A DNA stretch of 64,000 bases, from NCBI GenBank assembly GCA_015068085.1, contig SVLF01000008.1, positions 1 through 64,000 of the forward strand. Direction: 5' to 3'. The DNA is from Oscillospiraceae bacterium (lineage in GTDB: Bacteria > Bacillota > Clostridia > Oscillospirales > JAAYXM01). The position numbers and the translations under genes are program-made. The notes beneath the pieces are model-generated. The model ran no database searches, was not told where the DNA came from, and saw nothing but the letters and a program-made list of their open reading frames with translations. Shown piece after piece: positions 23,163-32,138 of this stretch (the stretch's first letter is position 1; each line of letters starts with the position of its first letter).

Positions 23163-23204
23163 TCATATAAAATACCAAATTCAAATAGTAAAGGAGCTGT
23201 CAGA

Positions 23205-23543
23205 ATGAAAAGGTTTGCTTCATTTCTATTGTTGTCTCTCCTCATTTTTGTTTTTGCGGGATGTGAAAAGAAAATACCGAAAAAAGAACAAAATACAACA
23301 CCTGCCGTGGTTACAACAATGGTCACGGAAGCTGCCCCAAAAGCTGAAGTTAAACCTGCGGAAAAGCCGGAAGTACTGCAGACAGAAAAAAGTGAAGAAA
23401 AATATATCGGAAATAAGAATACTCATAAGTTTCACAGAACAAGCTGTAAGGTGCTGCCAAAAGAGAAAAACAGGGTTTATCTAAAAAGCAGGGAAGAAGC
23501 GATAGACAAACACTATAAATCCTGCCAAAAGTGTAATCCATAG
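23205..23543 (+). CDS. Small lipoprotein with Ada-type Cys-rich C-terminal motif
   Basis: 112 residues from ATG 23205 (AAAGGAG 8 bases upstream). A type II signal peptide ends in the lipobox FAGC, followed by a Lys/Glu/Pro-rich spacer of about 45 residues. The C-terminal 45 residues contain YIGNKNTHKFHRTSCKVLP, then KSREEAIDKHYKSCQKCNP. Three cysteines and nearby histidines match the short metal-binding module of Ada-like proteins that is often fused to secreted nucleases and lipoproteins in Firmicutes. Function unknown; a metal- or DNA-binding surface role is conceivable. Probably controlled by the divergent XRE protein. Confidence 0.78.
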   Translation: MKRFASFLLLSLLIFVFAGCEKKIPKKEQNTTPAVVTTMVTEAAPKAEVKPAEKPEVLQTEKSEEKYIGNKNTHKFHRTSCKVLPKEKNRVYLKSREEAIDKHYKSCQKCNP

Positions 23544-23592
23544 TTTTAAAATCAGGCGGTAATCTACCTTTCGGTGACATCTGTAAATGAGC

Positions 23593-23643
23593 AAAAAGCA
23601 AGGTGATACAAGCCTTGCTTTTTTGCCGCTGATGTCGTATAAT
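23593..23643 (+). promoter_or_regulatory. Terminator overlapping the promoter of the next gene
   Basis: Stem AAAAAGCAAGG/CCTTGCTTTTTT (23593-23624) ends the lipoprotein transcript. Its right arm also supplies TTGCTT (23615-23620), the -35 of a promoter with TATAAT at 23638-23643, spacing 17. Confidence 0.7.
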
Positions 23644-23675
23644 ATATATATTAAAATTACAAGGAGAGATTTGAT

Positions 23676-24485
23676 ATGGCAAAGAACAGTTTATCGCTTG
23701 ACACGGTTTGTGCATCACTTGCATATGCAATGGGAATTGAGGCACCGGAGCGTGCGGCAGCACCTTCTGATGAACTTTGCGGATATATAGATAAGTCCTT
23801 TGGCGGGGAAAAGGCAGACAGGGTTTTTATGTATAATCCCGATGCAGTTGCACAGTGGATTGCAGAAAAATATCCGGAGCTATTGTTCTTCCGCACAGAA
23901 AAGTATTTTGATTTAAAGCTTCCGCTTTGCAGTGTTATGCCGTCCGTAACCCCGGTTTGTTTTGGTACGATGTACACCGGTGCGCAACCGGAGGTGCACG
24001 GTATCCAAAAGTATGAAAAGCCGGTTATAAAGATTGACACGCTTTTTGATGCGCTTATCCGTGCCGGTAAAAAGCCTGCAATTATTGCGGATAGTGAGTG
24101 CAGTCTCGGTAAAATTTATCTTGAGCGTGATATGGATTATTACATATGCGAGAATATGAATGAGGTAAACGCCGTTGCGGCAGAGGTTATGAAGCGTGAT
24201 GAGCATGATTTCATTCTTGTTTACAACGGGAATTACGATTCTACAATGCACAAGACCGGTCCTGAGAGTACGGTTGCTCTCGGCGAGCTTCGCGCAAACG
24301 TCCGCACATTTGCAATGTTCTCGGAGCTCATTGAAAAGCACTGGGGAAAGCATAACACGCTTGTGGGATTTGCAATGGACCACGGCTGTCATGAAATTGA
24401 CGGCGGATGCGGATCTCACGGACTTGATATGGATGAGGATCTCAATATCGAACACTATTACAAGGCATATCCGAAGAAAGGATAA
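23676..24485 (+). CDS. Type I phosphodiesterase / nucleotide pyrophosphatase-like protein
   Basis: 269 residues, AAGGAG 9 bases before ATG 23676; no signal peptide, so cytoplasmic. It resembles the alkaline phosphatase superfamily in a reduced form: SVMPSVTPVCFGTMYTGAQPEVHGI carries the nucleophile Thr/Ser region, written here around SVTPVCFGTMYTG. IADSECS follows, then LVYNGNYDSTMHKTGP with Asp and His, and GFAMDHGCHEIDGG with the metal-site Asp-His. Some of the usual metal ligands are hard to place, so activity on nucleotides or phospho-diesters is only likely. Monocistronic, with its own promoter and terminator. Confidence 0.7.
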   Translation: MAKNSLSLDTVCASLAYAMGIEAPERAAAPSDELCGYIDKSFGGEKADRVFMYNPDAVAQWIAEKYPELLFFRTEKYFDLKLPLCSVMPSVTPVCFGTMYTGAQPEVHGIQKYEKPVIKIDTLFDALIRAGKKPAIIADSECSLGKIYLERDMDYYICENMNEVNAVAAEVMKRDEHDFILVYNGNYDSTMHKTGPESTVALGELRANVRTFAMFSELIEKHWGKHNTLVGFAMDHGCHEIDGGCGSHGLDMDEDLNIEHYYKAYPKKG

Positions 24486-24525
24486 CTGTACGAGAAGTTC
24501 GTCTGAAAGAAAAATCAGACTAAGC

Positions 24526-24562
24526 CACCGCTTGTTGTTTTTGTCAGCAAGCGGTGTTTTTT
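24526..24562 (+). terminator. Rho-independent terminator
   Basis: Arms CACCGCTTG (24526-24534) and CAAGCGGTG (24548-24556), then TTTTTT. Confidence 0.85.
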
Positions 24563-24662
24563 GCGCCTCTTTGTTATTATTATCACAAAGAAAAATATAA
24601 AATAGTGCGTTTCGCCGAGATTTTCAGAATAAAATAAATAAAAATTTGTTGCGTTTCCTCCC

Positions 24663-24691
24663 TTGATAAAAGACGGAATATGTGTTATGAT
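24663..24691 (+). promoter_or_regulatory. Promoter of the PRPP synthetase gene
   Basis: TTGATA (24663-24668), 17 bases, TATGAT (24686-24691) with extended TGT. Confidence 0.75.
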
Positions 24692-24749
24692 ATAAGAGAA
24701 CTCTTGTGGGGTTTTTTAAAAAACTAATGATGAAAAGGGGATAAGTTAT

Positions 24750-25934
24750 ATGGCAAGTACCTTCAGTGCCGCACCGGATGATAAGATTCCTTATGCTCCG
24801 ATAGGTCTCATCACTCTTGACAGTTGCAGAGAGCTTGGCAGCCTTGTTGATGCAAATCTCGTTCAGCAGCGCCGCTACAATGTTGAAAACGGCAATGTTC
24901 CGCTTCACTTCCCGGCGTATCTTCGCGACAGCTATTGCATCGACCATGCAACTCCGCGTTTTGCATCGGGCGAAGGAAAGGCTGTGCTTAAGGAAACCGT
25001 CCGCGGATATGATATCTACATTCTTGCGGATATAAGCAACTACAGCTGTACATACAAAATGTACAATATGGAGTGCCACATGAGCCCGGACGATATTTTC
25101 CAGGATATTAAGCGTGTTATCGCCGCTATCGGAGGAAAGGCAAGACGTATAAACGTCATTATGCCGCTTCTCTATGAGAGCCGCCAGCACAGAAAAACAG
25201 GAAGAGAGTCTCTCGACTGCGCACTTGCGCTTCAGGAGCTTGAGCACCTCGGCGTTGAGAACATCATCACCTTTGATGCTCACGACCCGCGTGTACAGAA
25301 CGCCATTCCGCTTATCGGCTTTGAAAATGTAAGACCTACATATCAGATTATAAAGGCACTTATCCGTTCAACTCCCGACATTCAGATTGACAAGGAGCAT
25401 ATGCTTGTTGTCAGCCCGGATGAAGGCGGTATGAGCAGAAGCCTTTACTTTGCAAGTATGCTCGGGCTTAATGTCGGTATGTTCTATAAGCGCCGCGATT
25501 ACACAAAAATCGTGAACGGCAAGAACCCGATTATCAGCCACGAATTTCTTGGTGAAAGCGTTGAGGGCAAGGATGTTTTCATCCTCGACGATATGATCTC
25601 CTCCGGCGAGTCTGTTATCGACATCGCTTATGAGCTTAAGAAGCGCAAGGCAAAGCGAATTTTCGTTGGCGTAACCTTCGGTCTCTTTACCGAGGGGGCA
25701 AAGTCCTTCAATAAGGCATATGAGGACGGCGCAATAACAAAGGTGTTCTCGACCAACCTTAATTACCGTACTGAGGAAATCCTCAATGCACCGTGGTATG
25801 AGAACGTTGATATGTCAAAGTTCCTTGCTCTTATTATGGACACAATGAACCATGACATTTCAATCACATCCCTTCTCAGCCCGGTTGATAAGATAAAGAA
25901 AATTCTTGAAGAACACAGAAAAGAAGTTCAGTAA
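24750..25934 (+). CDS. prs: Ribose-phosphate pyrophosphokinase (PRPP synthetase)
   Basis: 394 residues, longer than the about 315-residue classical Prs but typical of a second class in Clostridia. It makes PRPP from ribose-5-phosphate and ATP for nucleotide, histidine and NAD synthesis. Visible are RRINVIMPLLYESRQHRKTGRES (the flexible-loop/ATP region, seen as MPLLYESRQHRK), FDAHDPR (metal-binding His-Asp block), VVSPDEGG and the PRPP-binding loop DVFILDDMISSGESV. Strongly biased codons suggest high expression. Followed 53 bases later by kdgK on the same strand, so possibly one transcript. Confidence 0.9.
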   Translation: MASTFSAAPDDKIPYAPIGLITLDSCRELGSLVDANLVQQRRYNVENGNVPLHFPAYLRDSYCIDHATPRFASGEGKAVLKETVRGYDIYILADISNYSCTYKMYNMECHMSPDDIFQDIKRVIAAIGGKARRINVIMPLLYESRQHRKTGRESLDCALALQELEHLGVENIITFDAHDPRVQNAIPLIGFENVRPTYQIIKALIRSTPDIQIDKEHMLVVSPDEGGMSRSLYFASMLGLNVGMFYKRRDYTKIVNGKNPIISHEFLGESVEGKDVFILDDMISSGESVIDIAYELKKRKAKRIFVGVTFGLFTEGAKSFNKAYEDGAITKVFSTNLNYRTEEILNAPWYENVDMSKFLALIMDTMNHDISITSLLSPVDKIKKILEEHRKEVQ

Positions 25935-25987
25935 ATTTTTAGTCCGCAAGGACAAAACAATATAAATTTTAAAGGAGCTGTTTTAAA

Positions 25988-27016
25988 ATGGCAAAAGTAG
26001 TAACATTCGGCGAAATCATGCTCAGACTCAAATCCCCGGGTCTTGAGAGATTTTTCCAGTCCCCGGCATTTGAAGCAACCTTCGGCGGCGGTGAGGCAAA
26101 CGTTGCTGTATCCCTTGCAAACTATGGCATGGATGCATCTTTCGTAACTGCTCTTCCGGCAAACGCAATCGGCGATGCCTGCGTTGCAGATGTTCGTTCC
26201 TTCGGCGTTGACACAAAGGACATCATCCGCACAAACGGCAGAATGGGTATCTACTACCTCGAAACAGGTGCAAACCAGCGTGCATCCAAGGTTGTTTATG
26301 ACCGTGAGTTCTCTGCTATCGCACTTGCAAAGCCCGGCGATTTTGATTGGGAAAAGATTTTTGACGGTGCAACATGGTTCCACATCACTGGTATCACACC
26401 GGCTATTTCCGAGTCTGCTGCAGAGCTTGCTCTTGAGTCTGTAAAGGCTGCAAAGAAGCTCGGTGTTACCGTTTCCTGCGACTTCAACTTCCGCAAGAAC
26501 CTCTGGAAGTACGGCAAGAGCGCACCGGAAGTTATGTGCGAGCTTGTTAAGTATGTTGATGTCGGTATTGCAAACGAGGAAGACTGCCAGAAGTCTCTCG
26601 GCATCACTGTCGACGTTAAGGTTGAGGACGGCGTTCTCGACACTGCAAAGTATGAGGCTCTTGCACGCAAGGTTCTTGCCGAGTATCCGGATATGAAGAC
26701 TCTTGCTATCACTCTCCGTGAGTCCAAGAGCGCAGATACAAACGGCTGGTCTGCATGTCTCTGCGACAGAGATAACTTCTATCTCTCCAGAAAGTATATG
26801 ATCACTGATATCGTTGACCGCGTCGGCGGCGGTGACTCCTTCTCCGGCGGTCTCATCTACGGTCTCAACAACTACGAGAACAAGGAAGATGCTCTCAACT
26901 TCGCTGTTGCTGCATCATGCCTCAAGCACTCCATCATGGGTGACTACAACCGTGCAACTCTCGCAGAAGTAAAGGCTCTTATGGGCGGCGACGGTTCCGG
27001 CCGTGTTCAGAGATAA
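25988..27016 (+). CDS. kdgK: 2-keto-3-deoxygluconate kinase, PfkB family
   Basis: 342 residues, AAAGGAG before ATG 25988. Ribokinase/PfkB fold: N-terminal [28 protein letters not shown] (sugar site), and the C-terminal ATP/anion-hole motif [17 protein letters not shown] with the catalytic Asp. The EIMLRL opening and overall layout are those of KDG kinases, which phosphorylate the product of uronic acid breakdown for cleavage by an aldolase. Substrate is inferred from family only. Codon use is heavily C-ending as in its neighbours. 32 bases separate it from the Ldh_2 gene, suggesting an operon. Confidence 0.85.
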   Translation: MAKVVTFGEIMLRLKSPGLERFFQSPAFEATFGGGEANVAVSLANYGMDASFVTALPANAIGDACVADVRSFGVDTKDIIRTNGRMGIYYLETGANQRASKVVYDREFSAIALAKPGDFDWEKIFDGATWFHITGITPAISESAAELALESVKAAKKLGVTVSCDFNFRKNLWKYGKSAPEVMCELVKYVDVGIANEEDCQKSLGITVDVKVEDGVLDTAKYEALARKVLAEYPDMKTLAITLRESKSADTNGWSACLCDRDNFYLSRKYMITDIVDRVGGGDSFSGGLIYGLNNYENKEDALNFAVAASCLKHSIMGDYNRATLAEVKALMGGDGSGRVQR

Positions 27017-27048
27017 TTACCTGCTTTTGAAAGGAAGTAAGTTTTAAA

Positions 27049-28134
27049 ATGGCATACATTAATTTAAATGTTGATGCTCTTCGCAAGTACTGCGAAGATA
27101 TCTTCTGCAAGCGCGGATACAGCGCTGAAGACAGCAAGGCTATCACCGATGTTCTTCTCACTGCTGACCTTTACGGCATTGAGTCCCACGGTGTACAGCG
27201 CCTTATCAGATACCACCTCGCTATCGAGGAGGGTTCAATCGTTCCGGACGTTAAGCCGGAAATTATTCACGAAACCCCGGTTTCCGCAGTTATCGACGCT
27301 CCTCGCTCTATGGGTCAGGTCGTAGCTAAGAAGGCCATGGAAATGGCTATTGAAAAAGCAAAGAAGACAGGCTTTGGCGTAGTTTGCGTAAAGGGCTCCA
27401 ACCACTATGGTATTGCAGGCTACTACACAAAGATGGCTGCAGATGCTGATATGATCGGTATCAGCATGACAAACACAGAGGCTATTGCTATCCCGACCTA
27501 CGGTAAGAAGGCAATGCTCGGAACAAGCCCGATTGCCGTCGCAATGCCGGCTGATCCGGTTGACTTCTGGTTTGATGCTGCTACAACGGTTATCACCCGT
27601 GGTAAGCTTGAGGTTTACAGAAAGAAGGAGCTTCCGCTTCCGCAGGGCTGGGTTGCAGACGAAAACGGTGCAGACTGTGACGATGCAAACCGCGTTCTCA
27701 AGAACATCATCGGCAAGCTCGGCGGCGGTATCTTCCCGCTCGGCGGCTTCTCCGAAGAAACCGGCTCACACAAGGGCTACGGCCTCGGTATAATTGTTGA
27801 GCTCTTCACAGCTATCGCAACAGGCGGCACAACATCTCCGCACGTTAAGAACAGCGGTAACGCTGACACATCCTTCTGCCTTATGGCTATTGATTACGGC
27901 ATATTTGGCGATAAGAAGGAAATGAAGGCCCGTATGTCCAAGCTTCTTCAGGAGCTCCGCGAGAGCCCGAAGGCTGATGGCCACGACAGAATTTTCACCC
28001 ACGGTGAAAAGGAAGTTGAGTCAAAGGCTCAGAAGCTCATCGACGGTGTTCCGGTCAACGAAAAGACACTTCAGGAGCTCCGCGACATCGGTGCTTCACA
28101 GGGTCTCAACTTCGACGACTACTTCACACTTTAA
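27049..28134 (+). CDS. Malate/L-lactate dehydrogenase family (Ldh_2) oxidoreductase
   Basis: 361 residues, AAAGGAAG before ATG 27049. Unlike Rossmann enzymes, this family binds NAD(P) in its own fold; the blocks ADLYGIESHGVQRL, GSNHYGIAGYYTKMA and GSHKGYGLGIIVEL are diagnostic. Members reduce 2-oxo acids: malate, sulfolactate, ureidoglycolate, or 2,3-diketogulonate. The coupling to kdgK suggests a 2-oxo acid from sugar-acid catabolism, by inference. High-expression codon bias. A strong terminator follows at 28147. Confidence 0.88.
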   Translation: MAYINLNVDALRKYCEDIFCKRGYSAEDSKAITDVLLTADLYGIESHGVQRLIRYHLAIEEGSIVPDVKPEIIHETPVSAVIDAPRSMGQVVAKKAMEMAIEKAKKTGFGVVCVKGSNHYGIAGYYTKMAADADMIGISMTNTEAIAIPTYGKKAMLGTSPIAVAMPADPVDFWFDAATTVITRGKLEVYRKKELPLPQGWVADENGADCDDANRVLKNIIGKLGGGIFPLGGFSEETGSHKGYGLGIIVELFTAIATGGTTSPHVKNSGNADTSFCLMAIDYGIFGDKKEMKARMSKLLQELRESPKADGHDRIFTHGEKEVESKAQKLIDGVPVNEKTLQELRDIGASQGLNFDDYFTL

Positions 28135-28146
28135 TATAAGTAAAAC

Positions 28147-28180
28147 AAAAGCCTTTTCCGCTTGCCGGAAAAGGCTTTTT
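28147..28180 (+). terminator. Rho-independent terminator of the prs-kdgK-Ldh_2 unit
   Basis: Arms AAAAGCCTTTTCCG (28147-28160) and CGGAAAAGGCTTTT (28166-28179), loop CTTGC, T run. Confidence 0.88.
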
Positions 28181-28234
28181 GCGTTGCGTTGAATTATGGC
28201 AGTAAAACAGTTCGAAAATTTCTCATAAAAGAAC

Positions 28235-28265
28235 TTGCATCGAACCTTAAGGGACGGTGTACAAT
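28235..28265 (+). promoter_or_regulatory. MerR-type promoter with 19-base spacer, SLH gene 1
   Basis: TTGCAT (28235-28240), 19-base spacer CGAACCTTAAGGGACGGTG, TACAAT (28260-28265). The over-long spacer containing a dyad is the mark of MerR-activated promoters. The block from ACTTGCATCG through CGGTGTA matches the promoter at 32139 closely, and homology continues upstream (AAAATTTCT). Confidence 0.8.
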
Positions 28266-28326
28266 TATTTTGGTCTGTAATATATTGTTCGGATTACATA
28301 ATTATATCAAGGAGGAATAAATCGAA

Positions 28327-30987
28327 ATGAAAAGAATGTTAGCAGTTTTTTTGACATTATGTATGCTGATGTGCATACTGCCGACAAATGTATTTGCGGC
28401 AACACAAATCAGCGGATCGGACATTCAGGTCAACGCGCCTGTTGCCGGTGAAAAGCCGATTGCTTATGCTTCCCTGTATAATCAGAGCTTAGAAGCCGTA
28501 AAGGTACAATGGTCGGGTGCGCTTGACGGAAACGGCTGTTTTATGGCAAACACATCGTATACGGTTACCGTTACGGTGAAAATCAAAGCCGGTCAGGACA
28601 AATACCTTGTAAACAAGGAAGGCGGCTTCAGGATCAACAGAAAGAAAGCTGTGATGACAAGCCTTTCGGAAGATAAGCAGCAGGCGGTTATAAGCTACAC
28701 CTTTGATAACGGCGCAGGCAGTGCATCGGTTTCCGCACAGACAAACACAACGCCCTCTGCATCGACGGCTCCGGCGGCGACGGCTTTAAAGGATGCAAAC
28801 TTCTATGTGGAAGCACCTTCACAGGGCGCAAAGCCAGCTACTGTCGTTACCACAGACAGAAGCGATGTGTTTGACATTTCGGGCGTGAAGTGGACGGGCG
28901 ATTTTGACGGAAACGGCTGCTTTATTGCGAAGAATACATACAGGCTTCACTTTAACATCACCGTTAAGGACGGAGTGAACGTCACCATCCCGTCAAAAGG
29001 CGTTGAAAGCGTAAGAAACTATCGCATAAACGGAAGGCTTCTGACAACGGGAGCGGTTGTCGGCAACGGAAAGCAGCTGCAGACAGGCCTTAATTTCGAG
29101 GTTCAGCTTCCCAAAGAAGCGGTGGATATGGAATATGTTTATTCAAAGGCTCAGGCGGATGCGGACCTTACTGCGGTTAATCCGAGATATGCGACGGAGA
29201 TTACGGTAAACGAAGGCGAAACGCTGGATGACTATATAGATGCATTTAATTATGAGCAGAAGAATTCGGTCAAAAGGATTGTGCTTAACTACACCTATAA
29301 CACAAGTAACGGCGATGATGAAAACGCACCGTTGACAAAGAATTCCGGGGATGCGGCGACGTTCATAAATCTTTATAACCTTGAAGAATTATGGCTTGGT
29401 CCCAACGTTGATGTGGCAGATTTCTTAAGCGATTATGCAACTGCACATGCAGGTTATGCACAGAAGAACACACATCTGCCGCTGACAGGCAGAAATTCCG
29501 AAACACAGAAGCTTACAATGTTTGTGTCGGATAAAACGCTTCCGAACGGCTTTACTGGAAACTGGAACAGAGTAAAAAGCGCTGCTGGCGCTGACGGCTA
29601 TGTATACCGCGATACGGGACCCTTCAAAAGATTTAAGTCAAGACTGTATTCGGGCGATGTTCTGTCTGCCTTCAAAAAAGGTCCGTCTGCCGGTTATGAG
29701 TGGTGCACAAAGCACGATTACAGCGAAATCAATAACACTGCAGACCGCGTATACAGGATGCTGAGCTGTGCCGGGGCTACACTTTATTACTATTCCTGTG
29801 CAAAATGCGGAAAGTGCGAATACAACCCGAATCACGTTGGAAGGTCTCTTGCCAATCTTGCAGGCAATTATCATATGCTCGCAGATAAGAGCGACCATTA
29901 CATTACGGAAAGAAATCTTTCAGACAAATATTTTATAGGTGTAAACTCACGCGGTGAAAGAGTTTATTGGAAATCCTGCGTAATGTGCGGCAAAACTCAC
30001 GGCGAAGCTTTGTATGCGGGAGATACACCCGACAATGCCGAGTGGGAGCGCGAACAGGCAACCGTTAAAAAAGACAGTGCGAATGCCTTTGCGGTGAAAG
30101 CTGACAGATACGTTACCGCCAAAATGAGCCAGTGGGCACAGAATGAAGTTCAGTGGGCGTCGCAGAACGGAATTCTTGATTTAAGCCTTTTGGGCAAAGA
30201 TTACACAAAGCCGATAACAAGACTTCAGTTTGCGTCAATCGCCGTTAAGCTTGCAGAGGTGCTGACAGGCAGAGCAATAGCCCCTGCAGAAACGGGAACA
30301 TTTACGGATACCGATAATACATATGTTTTAAAAGCGTATGCCGCAGGGATTACAAGCGGGGTGAGTGCAACGACCTTTGACCCGAACGGCACGCTTACCC
30401 GTCAGCAGATGGCAACCTTTATCCACCGTGCGCTTATGTATGTAAGGGATAATACAAACATTCGTTATACGATTTACACGCCCGAGCTTGAAAAATATTC
30501 CGATAACAGGGCAATTGCCGACTGGGCAAGAACACCAATGGGCTTTATGAACGCACTCGGTCTTGTAAAGGGTGTTTCCGATACTGCAATTTCTCCCGAT
30601 GGAAAGTGCACAATCGAACAGGCGGCAATTGTTGCAAACAGATCGGTAAATGCCGACCAGATTGGCTGGTATCAGAGTAATCCGGTAAAGGGCGATATCA
30701 GTACACTTAGCTTTGAAAACTATTTTTTCCATGCACCGGATGAACATGCACCGACTCAGGCGGACTACACAAACGGACAGCGTATATGGGTACACAGCCC
30801 CATATCGGGCTATCAGAAGGCATCGGAAAATCCGGATGTTGATTTGGATTCCATGTCTTCCTGCCGGCTTCCGACAACCTATCCATTCGCAGACTTTCCG
30901 ATGTGGGTTCGGGCAGAGGACTTTAAACCCATCAAGGATTTAAAAGACGGCGATGAAGCGTATTTCAATAATCTTTACAATAAATAA
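28327..30987 (+). CDS. SLH-domain surface protein with two N-terminal repeats and Cys pairs
   Basis: 886 residues with a Sec signal peptide ending near NVFAA (residue 24). Two homologous beta domains follow at about 30-120 and 155-255 (QWSGALDGNGCFMANTSYTV against KWTGDFDGNGCFIAKNTYRL in matching places). A middle domain at about 290-560 contains CxxC pairs (YSCAKCGKCEYN, SCVMCGKTHG) that may hold zinc. Three SLH-type modules at about 595-775 (ITRLQFASIAVKLAE, LTRQQMATFIHRAL, CTIEQAAIVANR) would bind the cell-wall polymer. Unusually, about 110 residues follow the SLH part. The promoter at 28235 puts it under a MerR protein, most likely the one at 32072. Confidence 0.82.
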   Translation: MKRMLAVFLTLCMLMCILPTNVFAATQISGSDIQVNAPVAGEKPIAYASLYNQSLEAVKVQWSGALDGNGCFMANTSYTVTVTVKIKAGQDKYLVNKEGGFRINRKKAVMTSLSEDKQQAVISYTFDNGAGSASVSAQTNTTPSASTAPAATALKDANFYVEAPSQGAKPATVVTTDRSDVFDISGVKWTGDFDGNGCFIAKNTYRLHFNITVKDGVNVTIPSKGVESVRNYRINGRLLTTGAVVGNGKQLQTGLNFEVQLPKEAVDMEYVYSKAQADADLTAVNPRYATEITVNEGETLDDYIDAFNYEQKNSVKRIVLNYTYNTSNGDDENAPLTKNSGDAATFINLYNLEELWLGPNVDVADFLSDYATAHAGYAQKNTHLPLTGRNSETQKLTMFVSDKTLPNGFTGNWNRVKSAAGADGYVYRDTGPFKRFKSRLYSGDVLSAFKKGPSAGYEWCTKHDYSEINNTADRVYRMLSCAGATLYYYSCAKCGKCEYNPNHVGRSLANLAGNYHMLADKSDHYITERNLSDKYFIGVNSRGERVYWKSCVMCGKTHGEALYAGDTPDNAEWEREQATVKKDSANAFAVKADRYVTAKMSQWAQNEVQWASQNGILDLSLLGKDYTKPITRLQFASIAVKLAEVLTGRAIAPAETGTFTDTDNTYVLKAYAAGITSGVSATTFDPNGTLTRQQMATFIHRALMYVRDNTNIRYTIYTPELEKYSDNRAIADWARTPMGFMNALGLVKGVSDTAISPDGKCTIEQAAIVANRSVNADQIGWYQSNPVKGDISTLSFENYFFHAPDEHAPTQADYTNGQRIWVHSPISGYQKASENPDVDLDSMSSCRLPTTYPFADFPMWVRAEDFKPIKDLKDGDEAYFNNLYNK

Positions 30988-31001
30988 CAGGAGGTTTCAT
31001 T

Positions 31002-31232
31002 ATGAACATTATGAAGAAAATTCCGGCATTGCTGATAGTATGTATGTTGTCAATGATGCTGCCTGTTACGGTTTCTGCCGCAAAGGTCACCAAAGTGGTA
31101 ATCACGGCTGTGGAGCCGGTTGTGGGGCAAACGCGCTCTTTTAGCGCAAGCGTTCCGGAAACTGCAAGCACCTGCACAAGAGGACATATAGTAACCTTCC
31201 TCCATCGCACGGCATCAAAAGGCCTGATATAA
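31002..31232 (+). CDS. Short secreted protein, apparent internal deletion of an SLH protein
   Basis: 76 residues, with a very strong ribosome site (AGGAGGTTTCATT) 14 bases after the previous stop. A signal peptide (MKKIPALLIVCMLSMMLPV...SAA) leads into about 30 residues (KVTKVVITAVEPVVGQTRSF) and then abruptly STCTRGHIVTFLHRTASKG. That end closely copies the C-terminal SLH motif TTCTRAQIVTFLHR of the protein at 34959. It therefore looks like the two ends of a longer surface protein joined in frame by deletion. It may be a pseudogene or still make a small secreted peptide. Confidence 0.55.
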   Translation: MNIMKKIPALLIVCMLSMMLPVTVSAAKVTKVVITAVEPVVGQTRSFSASVPETASTCTRGHIVTFLHRTASKGLI

Positions 31233-31251
31233 AAATAAAAAAGGATAAGAT

Positions 31252-31294
31252 ATAACAAATCACGAGCCGAAGCTTCCGGTTCGTGATTTGTTAT
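31252..31294. terminator. Bidirectional terminator between SLH operon and MerR gene
   Basis: Arms ATAACAAATCACGAGCCG and CGGTTCGTGATTTGTTAT pair with one wobble over 18 bp; A/T-rich on both flanks. Confidence 0.75.
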
Positions 31295-31304
31295 AAACAA
31301 AAAA

Positions 31305-32072
31305 TTATTTTTCAATCAATGCGATTATCTGAGTGATGAATTTGCTTTTGTCCTTGTGCTGGGGAGGTCCTTCAAGATAGAGATTGCGGAATACGCCCGT
31401 AAGCTTTATATCATTTTCTTCTGCATATACAATAAGCTTTTTTCGTGCCTCGGGAATATCCTCATACGCCCCGTGGTGGAAAAAGGATATTGCGGGAAGC
31501 TCCGGAACGCTTTCGATATACTCCCCGCAGCTTCCGGCGGGCACGGCAACGCAGTATGAAACCTCTTCGGGGGCATTTGTCGAATGCTCGGTAAAATACA
31601 TTCGTTTTGTTGTATCGGTTCCGTATTTTTTCATAGCTTCAAGAGCCGTGTCTCTTAAAAGATTTGTCTTGTCGGCAATTGAAACGGAATTATATGTACG
31701 GCAGTAAATTGTCTGTGGCTCAATGAAAATCTCCTTGATAATGTTGCCTTGCTTGTTGGTTCGCTCTTTTAATTTTTCTATGGTCAGGTTAAGTTCATCC
31801 CTCATTTTTTCAAGTCGATGCAACATTGGTTGCAAATCAGTCTTACCGCTGTAATACGCGCGGATTTCATCAAGGGTAAGTCCTAAATTTTGCAGTATGC
31901 GAATTGTACTTACTTTGGTAAAGGTATCAATGGTATAATATCTGTTTCCGGTGCTGCCGTCTTTTTTATCCGGTATAATAAGGCCTTTTGCCTCATAACC
32001 CAATATTGTTTTTCTGGTAATACCAACCGCGTTTGCAATCTCACCAATGGAAAATAAATTTTTTTCGTTCAT
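31305..32072 (-). CDS. MerR family regulator with GyrI-like effector domain
   Basis: 255 residues. N-terminal winged helix FSIGEIANAVGITRKTILGYEAKGL (read as IGEIANAVGITRKTILGYE) with the typical NRYYTIDTF and LQNLGLTLDEIRAYY, then a dimerisation coiled coil (about 80-110). The C-terminal about 140 residues resemble the GyrI-like small-molecule domain of BmrR/BltR/Mta relatives (EPQTIYCRTY start, SFFHHGAYEDIPEA). Such proteins untwist 19-base-spacer promoters when ligand binds. Exactly such promoters precede the SLH gene divergent from it (32139) and the SLH operon at 28235, making both its likely targets. The ligand is unknown. Confidence 0.88.
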   Translation of the reverse strand: MNEKNLFSIGEIANAVGITRKTILGYEAKGLIIPDKKDGSTGNRYYTIDTFTKVSTIRILQNLGLTLDEIRAYYSGKTDLQPMLHRLEKMRDELNLTIEKLKERTNKQGNIIKEIFIEPQTIYCRTYNSVSIADKTNLLRDTALEAMKKYGTDTTKRMYFTEHSTNAPEEVSYCVAVPAGSCGEYIESVPELPAISFFHHGAYEDIPEARKKLIVYAEENDIKLTGVFRNLYLEGPPQHKDKSKFITQIIALIEK

Positions 32073-32138
32073 AAAAAACGCCCCATTTACAGCATGAAAA
32101 TTTTTTTAGTTCTTTTTTTGAAAATTTCTGAAAAACAC

